Of a DNA stretch of 64,000 bases, positions 10,594 to 19,584 are shown one piece after another. Source of the stretch: Methanosarcina sp. MSH10X1 (lineage in GTDB: Archaea > Halobacteriota > Methanosarcinia > Methanosarcinales > Methanosarcinaceae); the NCBI RefSeq assembly GCF_004099695.1, contig NZ_SCHL01000002.1, positions 120,351 to 184,350 of the forward strand, written 5' to 3'. Position numbers and translations under genes: made by a program. Every line of letters begins with the position of its first letter. Position 1 is the stretch's first letter. The notes under the pieces were generated by a model, which was not told the origin of the DNA, searched no databases, and saw only the letters and a program-made list of their open reading frames with translations.

Positions 10594-10845
10594 TCAATAG
10601 CTAACGTAAATATGATTTGCAATCTCTCTGTCAACGGCATACCTTGTCTGATCCACCTCAAAAAGATATGACGGAGAGCGCCGGAGCAAAGTAACGGGCA
10701 TGCCTGGCAGAATGCCCATTGATACAAGCTTTTGCAAAATGCCGGGGTTTTTAGTCTCAAGGTGTGAGATCTTTCCGGTCTTTCTGGGCTCCATTGCGCA
10801 GAGCGTTGTAGTTTTCAGGGCAAGGTGTGAGCTTTCCATTAACAT
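10594..10845 (-). CDS. feoA: FeoA-type SH3-like protein
   Basis: About 83 residues, an SH3-like accessory protein of the ferrous-iron transporter FeoB. The typical FeoA core is MEPRKTGKISHLETKNPGI then KLVSMGILPGMPVTLLRRSP and FEVDQTRYAVDREIANHIYV. A GTG/ATG-free upstream extension is possible in frame, but I chose the ATG at 10845, preceded by AAGGAAG at 8 nt. It overlaps the end of the small zinc-ribbon gene by 7 bp, and the order feoB, zinc ribbon, feoA implies translational coupling. Confidence 0.9.
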   Translation of the reverse strand: MLMESSHLALKTTTLCAMEPRKTGKISHLETKNPGILQKLVSMGILPGMPVTLLRRSPSYLFEVDQTRYAVDREIANHIYVSY

Positions 10846-11006
10846 TTTAAAAACTTCCTTATAGATTGTATTATCTTTGCTTCTTTTACAAGTTCGTATC
10901 CGCAGTTGGGACAGCACTGCTTGTTGCAGCTGTGAAGCTTTCCGCAGCCGGTACATTTCGTTTCGTCAGCTTTCTCAAATTCGTTTCCGCAAAGAGGACA
11001 CTTCAC
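10839..11006 (-). CDS. 55-aa zinc-ribbon protein inside the feo operon
   Basis: A small gene read directly from the sequence. It starts at GTG (11006), whose last two bases overlap the TGA stop of feoB, and ends at TAA (10839-10841) inside the first codons of feoA. The product has six or more paired cysteines: MKCPLCGNEFE, then KCTGCGKLHSCNKQCCPNCG, then a basic tail KEAKIIQSIRKFLKC. This fits two small metal knuckles, plausibly an iron or zinc site. Overlaps on both sides argue for real, coupled translation. It may help FeoA/FeoB. That role is inference. Confidence 0.85.
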   Translation of the reverse strand: MKCPLCGNEFEKADETKCTGCGKLHSCNKQCCPNCGYELVKEAKIIQSIRKFLKC

Positions 11007-13219
11007 AGGCTTACCCCCAGCGCGGTCAGTAAAGTATTTACAATAAAACCTGTGAGGAACGCAAATGGGAAAATGAATCCCGAGATTACAAGGGCTGTTT
11101 TCAATCCCCTCTCCTTTACTGTCATCATAAACTGGGCTATGCAGGGCATGAAAAGGGTCAGAGTGACGGCTGCAACTACGAGCTGCAAACCTGTCAGCAG
11201 TCCTGAATCATACATCCCGTAAAGTCCGGCTGCCCCGAAATCTCTTCTGAAGAAGCCGAAGAGAAAGACATCAGCCGCGTTGGGAGGCAGGCCAATCCAG
11301 ACTGTCGGGTATTCCATCACTTTTAAGGCAAGGTCAAAAATGCCTGTCAATCTTCCTATCCAGATCAGAATGCTTGCCACAACAAAAAGGGGCAGGACTT
11401 CAAGGAAGTACCAGTGCATCCTTGAGTAGGTTTTCACCAGTATATTCGAGAGTTTCGGACGCCTTAGAGGAGGCATTTCAAGTATGAATGTAGGGGCTTC
11501 TCCTGGCAGGATTCTTGATGCCAGGTAGCCTATCAGGATAAACTCAAGCACTATAACACCTGCCCAGATAGGCAGTGCTTTCGGATTTCCTGAAAGGATT
11601 GAAAGGATTATGCCCAGTTGTGCCGAGCAGGGTATTGCAAGTGCCAGCAGAACATTCGCAATCAGTCTTTCCCTTTTCGTCTCAAGGGTCCTGGTGACCA
11701 TAGTAGCCATTGTGGAACAGCCAAATCCAAGCACCATAGGAATTACTGCTCTTCCGCTGAGCCCGATCTTTTTGAACATACTGTCAAGTAGCAGGCTAAG
11801 CCTTGGGAGGTATCCGGTATCTTCAATGATAGAAAATACCAGGAAAAAGGCTCCAACTATAGGAAGTATGAGAGCAATTGCATACGTTACCGCCTGGGTA
11901 AAGATTCCGTATTCTCCCACAAAGAGGTCCTGCAAGGCAGGATAGGGCACAAAGGATTCAAATAATGAAGTTACCAGCGGGTTTATATATTCTCCAAATA
12001 CCGTGTTTTCCAGAAGATCAACAACAGTCCCGGCTGCAAAGACGCCTACAAACTGGTAGAGCCCGAAGTACAGGACTAGAAATAGTACAGGTATACCGAG
12101 CACAGGATGGATGAGAATATTGTCTATTTTCTCAGAGAAATCAATATTTCTTTGCTGGGTCCTTTTCTTTTTACCTGGTCCTGCATGCTTTGTTTCTTTT
12201 TCGGGTTTAACTTTTTCCTGTCCTGTGCAGGCAGAATGTCCTTTTTTCCAGCTGCCTTTCCCTGTCAATGTTACTGCAGCTCTTACGCGGTTTTCCCTTT
12301 CCATCCTCTCAGGTATTTCCATAACCTGTTCCACGATTCCGTTTACACTTTCCTGACGTTTCAGCGTGAAGAAGTAGGAAAGGGGGACTGCTGATAACTT
12401 TGAAGCTTCTTCTATAAGCTTCAGGATTTCTTCATAGTTTTTTCCGTTACCTGCTCTCCCGTATTCGGGTGATTTCTCAGCCCCGGGCAGATATTCAAGG
12501 GCTGTCCTATCTTCCTGAAGCAGCAGGAGTGAGATAGCTCTTTTTGAAATCCCGGTTTCTTTTGCGTGACCAAGCAGACTTTCAACGGCTTCGATGTATG
12601 GTTCGGTCTCTATCCCGTAATCGAGTTTTTGGAATTTCTTGATACTCAGGGCATAGTATTCAGAATTATACTCCGAGATTGCAGTTTTAAGGTCTTCTAC
12701 TCCTTTCCCTTCGCTTGAAACCGTTCCGATTACCGGGATTCCGAGAATCCGACTGAGTTCAGGTATATCGATTTCAATTCCCCTTTCTTCAGCCTCATCC
12801 ATCATGTTCAGCACAAGGATAAGAGGAAGCCCGGCTTCAAGAAGCTGCAAGGTAAAAGAGAGCATGCGCCTGAGGTTACGGGCATCCAGCACGTGGAGGT
12901 AAACAAGAGGCTCTTCCTCAAAAACCAGAAGCTGGGAGACCCTCTCTTCTTCACTTACAGGAAGCAGGGAGTACATTCCGGGCGTATCAATGACCTCGTA
13001 TTCCCTTTCTCTTATCCTTGTCTTCCCACGGCTGATTTCGACTGAGGTCCCCGGATAATTGGAAACCAGTGTATAGCTTCCGGAGAGGGCATTAAAAAGG
13101 CTGCTTTTCCCAACGTTAGGATTCCCGATGAGTACAACTTTCGGAAGCCCTTTTCCCGGAGCACACCCCTTATTTCCGCAACAACATTCTCCTTCAGGAC
13201 AGATAACTGGCAGTTTCAT
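11003..13219 (-). CDS. feoB: Ferrous iron transport protein B
   Basis: Membrane Fe(II) permease with an N-terminal G domain, 738 residues. GTPase motifs are GNPNVGKSS (G1, about 32-40), DTPGMYSL (G3) and NMMDE (G4). A helical insertion follows, then two gate modules with conserved PMVLGFGCSTMATMVTRT and IPCSAQLGIILSIL. The extreme N-terminus is cysteine-rich (CPEGECCCGNKGC), perhaps a metal-sensing tail. The spacer segment near residues 330-360 is very basic. It heads an operon with the zinc-ribbon gene and feoA. DtxR-like boxes lie upstream at 13237-13282, implying repression when iron is plentiful. Confidence 0.97.
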   Translation of the reverse strand: MKLPVICPEGECCCGNKGCAPGKGLPKVVLIGNPNVGKSSLFNALSGSYTLVSNYPGTSVEISRGKTRIREREYEVIDTPGMYSLLPVSEEERVSQLLVFEEEPLVYLHVLDARNLRRMLSFTLQLLEAGLPLILVLNMMDEAEERGIEIDIPELSRILGIPVIGTVSSEGKGVEDLKTAISEYNSEYYALSIKKFQKLDYGIETEPYIEAVESLLGHAKETGISKRAISLLLLQEDRTALEYLPGAEKSPEYGRAGNGKNYEEILKLIEEASKLSAVPLSYFFTLKRQESVNGIVEQVMEIPERMERENRVRAAVTLTGKGSWKKGHSACTGQEKVKPEKETKHAGPGKKKRTQQRNIDFSEKIDNILIHPVLGIPVLFLVLYFGLYQFVGVFAAGTVVDLLENTVFGEYINPLVTSLFESFVPYPALQDLFVGEYGIFTQAVTYAIALILPIVGAFFLVFSIIEDTGYLPRLSLLLDSMFKKIGLSGRAVIPMVLGFGCSTMATMVTRTLETKRERLIANVLLALAIPCSAQLGIILSILSGNPKALPIWAGVIVLEFILIGYLASRILPGEAPTFILEMPPLRRPKLSNILVKTYSRMHWYFLEVLPLFVVASILIWIGRLTGIFDLALKVMEYPTVWIGLPPNAADVFLFGFFRRDFGAAGLYGMYDSGLLTGLQLVVAAVTLTLFMPCIAQFMMTVKERGLKTALVISGFIFPFAFLTGFIVNTLLTALGVSL

Positions 13220-13236
13220 ACTTTTGCTCTCATTTT

Positions 13237-13282
13237 TTAGGTAGACCTAATTTCAGATTTATTCGCATTTAGGCGTACCTAA
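13237..13282 (-). promoter_or_regulatory. Tandem DtxR/IdeR-like operators at the feoB promoter
   Basis: Two palindromes match the TTAGG-n4-CCTAA pattern of DtxR-family iron regulators: TTAGGTAGACCTAA at 13237-13250 (perfect halves) and TTAGGCGTACCTAA at 13269-13282 (one mismatch). Their centres are 32 bp apart, about three helical turns. On the minus strand the AAATATTA box at about 13280-13288 would place the start of transcription between them. No DtxR gene is in this window. Confidence 0.7.
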
Positions 13283-13379
13283 TATTTAAGGCTAATGCAA
13301 TTGAGCCATTCTCTCAAACTGCCTGTCCGGAAAACAGATACTTGTAAAATTTAAATAAAAAGTTTTTAGCTTAACTCTT

Positions 13380-13439
13380 AATTTAATTTTTAATTTAATT
13401 TTTAATTTAATTTTTAATTTAATTTTTAATTTAATTTTT
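13380..13439 (+). repeat. Five perfect tandem copies of a 12-bp AT repeat
   Basis: The unit AATTTAATTTTT is repeated five times without a mismatch (13380-13439) and is flanked by further A/T runs. It lies between the feoB promoter and the end of the FilR1-like gene. Every base is A or T. It may be a variable-number repeat. Confidence 0.9.
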
Positions 13440-13529
13440 AAATCTTAAAATTAGATTTTAGCTTAGGTCTTTAACTAAATCTTCAGTTTATACCTACGAG
13501 CCAACGACTTGAGGGTCTTATGTTGCCGT

Positions 13530-14321
13530 TTATTTAATTTCAACTTCTCTGCTCATGTCCCTGTAATATTCGAACAGTTCTTCTCCCCATTTTATTGCTT
13601 GCGGTTCGAGACTTATCACATACTGACGATCAAACCTACCGCTCTCGTTAAACAAGCCTAGAATCATTATCCTGTCAACCGCAGTAATAAGTGCAGGAAT
13701 CTCCATTTTTTCTTTTTCAAGGATGTAAAGGCTTGTATTTTCCTTTTTGAGGAATTCTCTCCCTTCCTCCTTGAAATCTTCTATAAGCCGTAAGTATACA
13801 GCTTCGCTCAGAGCAAGGGAAATTTCAATGCCCTTTTTCGCCAGGTTGAGAAAAAGCGCCGGAAATTGAGGGTGGAAATAAGAAAAAAAGATGTGTATAC
13901 AGCTTGAATTTGAAAGGTACTTTACAAATTCCGGATTCAGATCAAATGTATGGCTCAGGTCCGGTTCTATAAGGCGATAATCTCCAAGTTCACTGATCCT
14001 TTTTACAAGGTGGGGCGGAATAGGGGCAAGCTTCCGGTCAGCCCAGAAATCTTCATTTTTCTCGAACACTGACAGAGTATCAAGCAGGGGCTGCATTTTT
14101 TCTACAATAATTTCCCCTATTGTGCTGAGCCGGTATAATCCGTCTTCATGTATTACCAGATCCTCTTCTTTCAACTTCTTTATCTGCGGAAGAAGAGCCG
14201 TTCTGGGCACCTGAAGTTTCTCAAGTATCTCTTCAATATCCTTTGGGCCTTCTTTTAGGAGCAGAAGAAAATCCTTTCTCTTCTCTGAAAACAGGATAAG
14301 ATCAAGCAAGCCGGAATTCAT
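13530..14321 (-). CDS. FilR1-like winged-helix transcriptional regulator (DUF1724 type)
   Basis: About 263 residues. The N-terminal winged helix (residues about 1-80) includes LILFSEKRKDFLLLLKEGPK, IEEILEKLQVPRTALLPQIK and LSTIGEIIVEKMQPLLDTL. The C-terminal two thirds match the DUF1724/FilR1 middle domain of methanogen regulators (IEPDLSHTFDLNPEFVKYL). The GTG at 14363 would add 14 residues, but the ATG at 14321 fits the domain start better. The ligand and targets are unknown. It may regulate itself through the 14-bp direct repeat just upstream. Confidence 0.85.
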   Translation of the reverse strand: MNSGLLDLILFSEKRKDFLLLLKEGPKDIEEILEKLQVPRTALLPQIKKLKEEDLVIHEDGLYRLSTIGEIIVEKMQPLLDTLSVFEKNEDFWADRKLAPIPPHLVKRISELGDYRLIEPDLSHTFDLNPEFVKYLSNSSCIHIFFSYFHPQFPALFLNLAKKGIEISLALSEAVYLRLIEDFKEEGREFLKKENTSLYILEKEKMEIPALITAVDRIMILGLFNESGRFDRQYVISLEPQAIKWGEELFEYYRDMSREVEIK

Positions 14322-14363
14322 TTTACAGTCGCCGTCCTGAATTAGAAAAAAAGTTCCGTTCAC

Positions 14364-14833
14364 CGGTTACGTTTTTACGGTTACGTTTTTTATAATCCTT
14401 AATGAGTGCCAGACTGCTAATAAATGTGTCGAAATTGTTTAAAGATCCCGGTCTGCTGCTTATAAAATTATGAGGACAGTAAAACTTAGCGAACTAACGG
14501 ACTGACGTCCTGCTATAGGCTTTATTTTCCTTTTTATCTGAGTGCCAGTTCGAGTTACGAAGCCTGGCTGACTGCCAGATTGAATCTGGAAAGTTTACTG
14601 ACTTCTTCCGGATTTACTAGGAAACGTTGATATAGGTGCTGGTGAGAAAAGGGAGAAATCCGGATGAATTGTAAATAATCCCGGATAAATGACAAATAAC
14701 TTTCAGAAGCAAGTAATCTTTTTATTATTAATCGTATAATTTTTTCATAATAAAATTATAATAATATGAGTAACAATATAAGTGTTTCATAATTGGCATA
14801 ATGAGTTTACACCTGCCAATGTGAGGAAAGGCA
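14364..14833. other. Intergenic region with tandem 14-bp repeat
   Basis: No gene seen. At 14364-14391 the sequence CGGTTACGTTTTTA is followed at once by a second copy, CGGTTACGTTTTTT, running into TATAATCC. This direct repeat lies next to the start of the FilR1-like gene. The remaining 440 bp is AT-rich spacer. A TATATAAG-like promoter for the CRM-domain gene is expected at about 14755-14785, where A/T runs are dense. Confidence 0.5.
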
Positions 14834-15094
14834 ATGGAGAAAGAAAAGTTATACAGGTTGAAAGCCGAAGCAAACCAGCTCTCCCCTATTCTTAATATCG
14901 GGAAGAACGGGGTAACGGACACTCTGGTCGAAGAACTGAATAAGCAGATAAAAGCTAACAGGCTTGTAAAGGTAAGGGTATTGAAGAGTGCGGAAGAAGG
15001 AAAAGATTTACAGGCTATCGCGGAAGAAATTGCAGCTTCTACAAGATCCACCCTTATCGAGGTACGAGGAAGGACTGTAGTTCTGTACAGATAA
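14834..15094 (+). CDS. CRM-domain (YhbY-type) RNA-binding protein
   Basis: 86 residues that are one complete CRM domain, the KH-like RNA-binding fold of bacterial YhbY and plant CRS1. The conserved pattern is SPILNIGKNGVTDTLVEELN, which includes the GKxG loop, then LVKVRVLK and IEVRGRTVVLYR. YhbY binds pre-50S ribosomal particles, so a role in ribosome assembly is likely. The ATG at 14834 has AGGAAAGGC just before it. A short hairpin, CAGGAA-CTAT-TTCCTG, at 15106-15121 lies just after the stop. Confidence 0.92.
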   Translation: MEKEKLYRLKAEANQLSPILNIGKNGVTDTLVEELNKQIKANRLVKVRVLKSAEEGKDLQAIAEEIAASTRSTLIEVRGRTVVLYR

Positions 15095-15561
15095 GAATCC
15101 AGGCGCAGGAACTATTTCCTGACTCCGATTTTTAGCGAACCTCCCCATATCCTGCCTATCTTCAATTTCGTAAAAATAACTCCCCGTTTTTTAAAATGAA
15201 GAATAAGGTTTTTCCGTAGAATACCTGTATAGGTTAAAGTCTATATGTATGCAGTTGCTTAATATAAAATTGTTGTTATCTCGTTATGTTGGTAAGTTAT
15301 TTATGCTGCAAAAGCAACTTCGAGTTGCAAAATTATTCGCATGCGATTACGGATATTTCATTATTTCAGGTTAATCCCCCTATAAGTTGTATAAGAGTTA
15401 ACGGATGAATAAATGGAATTATCGTATATGAACTTAAAATTCCATCATATTTGCACTTAAAGTGCCTGGAAGTTCCTTGAAACGGTTGAGTTGGGGTATT
15501 TCTCCTTTTGTTTTCAGATACATCAGGGCAGAGCAAACCCCCACCCTCCGGAGAGATTGTT
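15095..15561. other. Intergenic region upstream of alaS
   Basis: No gene seen in 467 bp. It begins with the hairpin at 15106-15121, is AT-rich in the middle, and ends with a GC-richer stretch whose CGGAGAG at 15549-15555 serves as the alaS ribosome-binding site. Open frames entering alaS from 15491 or 15508 are extensions without their own ribosome-binding site. Confidence 0.55.
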
Positions 15562-18345
15562 ATGCTTGAAGATGAATATCAACTTGAATTTTTCAAAAAT
15601 AACGGGTTCGTCCGGAAGCAGTGCCAGTCATGCGGCAAGTTCTTCTGGACACGCGACCTTGATCGAAAGACATGCGGAGATGCGCCCTGCGATCCTTATT
15701 CTTTTATAGGGAGCCCGGTCTTTTCCAGGGAATTTGATATCTCCCAGATGCGTGAGTATTACCTCTCCTTTTTTGAGGAAAGGGGTCATACAAGAATTGA
15801 TCGTTATCCTGTAGTTGCCCGCTGGAGGGATGACATTTATCTTACCATTGCATCCATTGCAGACTTCCAGCCTTTCGTAACCTCAGGGCAGGTTCCCCCG
15901 CCTGCAAATCCCCTCACAATTTCCCAGCCCTGTATTCGCCTGAATGACCTGGACTCAGTGGGCAGGAGTGGACGCCATCTTACAAACTTTGAGATGATGG
16001 CACATCATACCTTTAATAAAAGGGATCACGAGATTTACTGGAAAGAACACACCCTGGAACTCTGCGACGAGCTCCTGAACTCGCTTAAAGTAGATCCTTT
16101 TGCCGTAAGTTACAAGGAAGAGCCCTGGGCAGGCGGAGGAAATGCAGGACCCTGTGTCGAGGTCATCGTACACGGGCTTGAGCTTGCTACCCTTGTTTTC
16201 ATGGACCTGAAAGCCGACAAAAAAGGCGATATCCTGATCAAGGGTGAGACGTATTCGAAGATGGACAACTACATCGTGGATACGGGATACGGGCTTGAAC
16301 GTTTTGTCTGGGCTTCAAAGGGTTCCCCTACGATTTATGATGCGCTTTTCCCTGGCATAGTAAACGAGCTCATGGAACTTGCAGGGCTTGAGCATGAACT
16401 TGATAATTCCGAGTACGCAAACATCCTGGCTCAGAACGCTCGGCTCGCAGGGCTCATGGATGTCGGCGAAAAGGCAAACCTTATGGAACTCAGGAAAAAG
16501 GTTGCCTCAAGTATTGGAATGACTGTGGATAAGCTCTCGGCTATAATGGAACCCGTAGAAAAGGTCTATGGAATTACTGACCACACACGCTGTCTGACTT
16601 TCATGCTTGGGGACGGAATTATTCCCTCAAATGTAAAGGCAGGGTATCTTGCCAGGCTTGTCCTCAGGCGGACTTTACGAATGATGGGCGATCTTGATAT
16701 CCGTACTCCTCTTTCCGAGATCGTGGATATGCATATAAAGAATATGCCGGAATATCCGGAGTTCAGGGATAATTTCCCGGTCATACAGGATATTCTGGAG
16801 TCTGAGGAAGAGAAATTCAACAATACAATGGAGAGAGGCCGCAGGATCATTCAGAAATCGGCGTCCCATTTCAAGAAGTCCGGGGAAAAGATTCCTCTAT
16901 CCCAGTTAACCGAGCTTTATGATTCCCACGGAATCCCGCCCGAAATGGCAAAAGAAGTTGCAGCCGAAATCGGGGTAGGTGTAGAATTCCCTGACAATTT
17001 TTATTCCATTATTGGTGAACTGCATAACAAGGCCGAAGAAAAGGAAACGGAAGTTGTTCCTTTTGCAGACCGGATTAAGCACCTCCCCAAGACGAAGCGA
17101 AGTTTCTATGACGAACCCACTCGGCTGGAATTCGAGGCTGTTGTGCTGGATGTCTTTGACAACCATATAGTACTGGATAACACATTCTTCTATGCTGAAG
17201 GCGGAGGACAGCCTGCGGATATAGGAACAATTAGTGCAGGGTATGCGGTGTACAGGGTTGAGGACGTCCAGGTCTACAACGGCGTAATCGTACATACTGT
17301 AGAAAATCCTGATGAGGAGCTTGAGATTACCAAAGGCGATATTGTCACTGGCAAGGTGGACGAAAAGCGCAGGATGACCCTTGCGAGGCATCACACGGCA
17401 ACGCATATAGTAAACGATGCAGCCAGGAAGGTTCTCGGAAAACACATCTGGCAGGCAGGTGCCCAGAAGTTTGAGGATCATTCAAGGCTTGACCTTTCAC
17501 ACTACAAACATATCTCCCCTGAAGAGATCAGGCAAATCGAACTTCTGGCAAACCTCACGGCTATGGAAAACAAGCGGGTTATCACGGAATGGATGCCGAG
17601 GACTGAAGCTGAGCAGGAATATGGCTTTGGGCTCTATCAGGGAGGAGTGCCTCCGGGAGATAAGATCAGGATTGTAAAGGTCGGAGACGATGTGGAAGCC
17701 TGCGCAGGTACGCACTGTGTCAGTACAGGTATCATTGGCCCGATTAAAATCCTGAAGACCGAGAGAATCCAGGACGGCGTGGAGAGAATTGAGTTTGCAG
17801 CAGGCGTTGCAGCCGTGCGTGCCATGCAAAAACTGGATTCTCTGCTGACTGACTCCGCAAAGACCCTGAGCGTGCCTCCCGAACAGCTTCCGGCAAGTGT
17901 CGAGCGCTTCTTCGGGGAATGGAAAGACCTTAAAAAGGAAAATGAGAAACTCAAGGAAGAACTCGCCCGCGCCAGAGTTTACAGTTTGCTTGGAGAAGCT
18001 TCCGAGGTTGCCGGCCTCAAGGTTATTGCCGAATTCATTCCAGGGGCTGATTCCCTTGAACTCCAGAAGATCGCCACTGAATTCCTGAAACAAGAAGATG
18101 TGGTAGCTCTTCTTGTAAGCGATGTCGAAGGAGTTAAAGTCGTTGCGTCTGCCGGACAAAAAGCCCTGAACTGTGGAATCAATGCCGGAAGCCTTGTCCG
18201 CGAGATGTCAAAGCTTGTCAGTGGTGGCGGAGGCGGAAAGCCTGCCCTTGCTATGGGCGGTGGAACGGACCCTTCAAGAATTCAGGACGCACTTGCCCGT
18301 GGGCTTGAACTTGTAAAAGAAGCCTGCAAGGAAGTTTGCAGGTAA
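15562..18345 (+). CDS. alaS: Alanyl-tRNA synthetase (archaeal type)
   Basis: Class II synthetase with editing function, about 927 residues. Archaeal features are the N-terminal zinc-like segment CQSCGKFFWTRDLDRKTCG, the catalytic core (DRYPVVARWRDDIYLTIAS, TNFEMMAHHTF), the editing domain with HHTATHIVNDAAR and CAGTHC, and a C-terminal DHHA1-like glycine-rich end (GGGGGKPALAMGGG). I chose the ATG at 15562 because GGAGAG lies 6 nt before it. Longer frames lack a ribosome-binding site. A strong hairpin with T-run follows the stop. Confidence 0.97.
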   Translation: MLEDEYQLEFFKNNGFVRKQCQSCGKFFWTRDLDRKTCGDAPCDPYSFIGSPVFSREFDISQMREYYLSFFEERGHTRIDRYPVVARWRDDIYLTIASIADFQPFVTSGQVPPPANPLTISQPCIRLNDLDSVGRSGRHLTNFEMMAHHTFNKRDHEIYWKEHTLELCDELLNSLKVDPFAVSYKEEPWAGGGNAGPCVEVIVHGLELATLVFMDLKADKKGDILIKGETYSKMDNYIVDTGYGLERFVWASKGSPTIYDALFPGIVNELMELAGLEHELDNSEYANILAQNARLAGLMDVGEKANLMELRKKVASSIGMTVDKLSAIMEPVEKVYGITDHTRCLTFMLGDGIIPSNVKAGYLARLVLRRTLRMMGDLDIRTPLSEIVDMHIKNMPEYPEFRDNFPVIQDILESEEEKFNNTMERGRRIIQKSASHFKKSGEKIPLSQLTELYDSHGIPPEMAKEVAAEIGVGVEFPDNFYSIIGELHNKAEEKETEVVPFADRIKHLPKTKRSFYDEPTRLEFEAVVLDVFDNHIVLDNTFFYAEGGGQPADIGTISAGYAVYRVEDVQVYNGVIVHTVENPDEELEITKGDIVTGKVDEKRRMTLARHHTATHIVNDAARKVLGKHIWQAGAQKFEDHSRLDLSHYKHISPEEIRQIELLANLTAMENKRVITEWMPRTEAEQEYGFGLYQGGVPPGDKIRIVKVGDDVEACAGTHCVSTGIIGPIKILKTERIQDGVERIEFAAGVAAVRAMQKLDSLLTDSAKTLSVPPEQLPASVERFFGEWKDLKKENEKLKEELARARVYSLLGEASEVAGLKVIAEFIPGADSLELQKIATEFLKQEDVVALLVSDVEGVKVVASAGQKALNCGINAGSLVREMSKLVSGGGGGKPALAMGGGTDPSRIQDALARGLELVKEACKEVCR

Positions 18346-18378
18346 ATCCGGACCGAAGTCTACAGCTAAGTCTGAAAT

Positions 18379-18420
18379 TACCGGGTTTTTGAATCCCGGT
18401 ATTTCTTCTTTATTTTTCTC
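18379..18420 (+). terminator. Hairpin plus T-rich tract after alaS
   Basis: TACCGGG and CCCGGTA (18379-18385 and 18395-18401) form a perfect 7-bp stem with a 9-nt loop, followed by TTTCTTCTTTATTTTTC. It lies between the convergent alaS and methyltransferase genes. Confidence 0.6.
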
Positions 18421-18476
18421 GTTTTTTCAATTTTTGGCAATTTTTCTCTCTTAAATTTTTCAAGCCAGCCCTGTTT

Positions 18477-19517
18477 TCAGTCATTAAATATAACTTCACA
18501 AAGGATTGCAGTTCCGTCTTTTACAAAGAGATGTACGGTTTTATTTCCTTCGAGGCCCTTTTCAACCTCGTTCCTGACTTCCCAGTAATCTTCGGGCTTC
18601 ACACCTGCCCTGAGTACAACACTCCCGATATTCCGGCCTTTCAGGAATTTATTGATCTCTTTTGGTTCAAAAGGACAGACTTTGAGCACCAGATAATGAT
18701 TTTTGATCATGGACTGCTTTATCAGGGCATCCGAGGTCAGTAAAAGCCTCTTTTTGTCAATCCTGAAGAGCTCGAAAGCTCCCATAAAAGGCCCTGCCAC
18801 CTGCATCATGGATTCCGCAAGTTCTGGTAACAGCCTGGCTGCAACCACAGACGGCTCAGGCTCATAGGCGCAGAGTTTCATTTTTTCAGTTTCCTTTACC
18901 TGTGGGAGTGCCCCCGGCTTTGGAACCAGCCCTTCTCCTGCAGGCAGAGCCACAGCCATGCGGTCATACTGTTTCAGCCCTCCGAAGTAAAGGGTAAGCC
19001 GATTGAGCTGCCCGTCCAGTGATATATACTCTTTTTCACAGTCAAAAGGAATCCTTTCAGGCGGCATCTGGGGCGGGGCTTCAAAGGCAAAATTCCGGGT
19101 CTTCTCCCCATACGCAGCCAGTACATTCGGAATCCCCGGCTCAAGGCTTGAGACCTGCCTTTCGCTTTCTTCGGGCGGGCGGAAGGGGTCCGAAAATATT
19201 ACATCAACAGCCGGGATCTGCTCAATAACCTTCGGGTCAAGGGCATCCCCGCAGATAAATTTCACATTTTCAAGCCCGTACATCGCGCAGTTCTGTTTCG
19301 CATACTCGATTTTTTTAGGGTCGATTTCCACTGCATATACGAACTCGCACTGCTGTGCAAAAAAGACGGTCTGCCCTCCTATCCCGCAGCTAATGTCAGC
19401 AAGAGTTCCGGCTCTAAGGCGCTGTGCCCTGTAGCGGGCAATGGGCTCAGGGGTTGCGAAGCGCAGGCTTTCCTTATCCCCATGCAGGGGCTTTTCAAAT
19501 TGTTTTCTCCGTGCCAC
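18477..19517 (-). CDS. Class I SAM-dependent methyltransferase with THUMP-like C-terminus
   Basis: 346 residues starting at GTG 19517. The Rossmann core has motif I ADISCGIGGQTVFFA, an acidic loop VYAVEIDPKKIEYAKQN, ICGDALDP and motif IV DVIFSDPFRPPEESE. The C-terminal third (KKRLLLTSDALIKQS ... VVLRAGVKPEDYW) resembles the THUMP-like domain found after methyltransferases of this archaeal and bacterial family. This suggests an RNA substrate, but the modified position is unknown. Convergent with alaS. Confidence 0.85.
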   Translation of the reverse strand: MARRKQFEKPLHGDKESLRFATPEPIARYRAQRLRAGTLADISCGIGGQTVFFAQQCEFVYAVEIDPKKIEYAKQNCAMYGLENVKFICGDALDPKVIEQIPAVDVIFSDPFRPPEESERQVSSLEPGIPNVLAAYGEKTRNFAFEAPPQMPPERIPFDCEKEYISLDGQLNRLTLYFGGLKQYDRMAVALPAGEGLVPKPGALPQVKETEKMKLCAYEPEPSVVAARLLPELAESMMQVAGPFMGAFELFRIDKKRLLLTSDALIKQSMIKNHYLVLKVCPFEPKEINKFLKGRNIGSVVLRAGVKPEDYWEVRNEVEKGLEGNKTVHLFVKDGTAILCEVIFND

Positions 19518-19584
19518 GTCGATCAGGAAATAGTAGATAGTTTATGGGATTTAAAAGCAACTGAAAAAAAGAATAGTTGAGTTT

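Noticed and set aside
10866..11222. Plus-strand frame of 118 codons opposite feoB and the zinc-ribbon gene
   Set aside because: Antisense shadow. The coding signal is on the minus strand.
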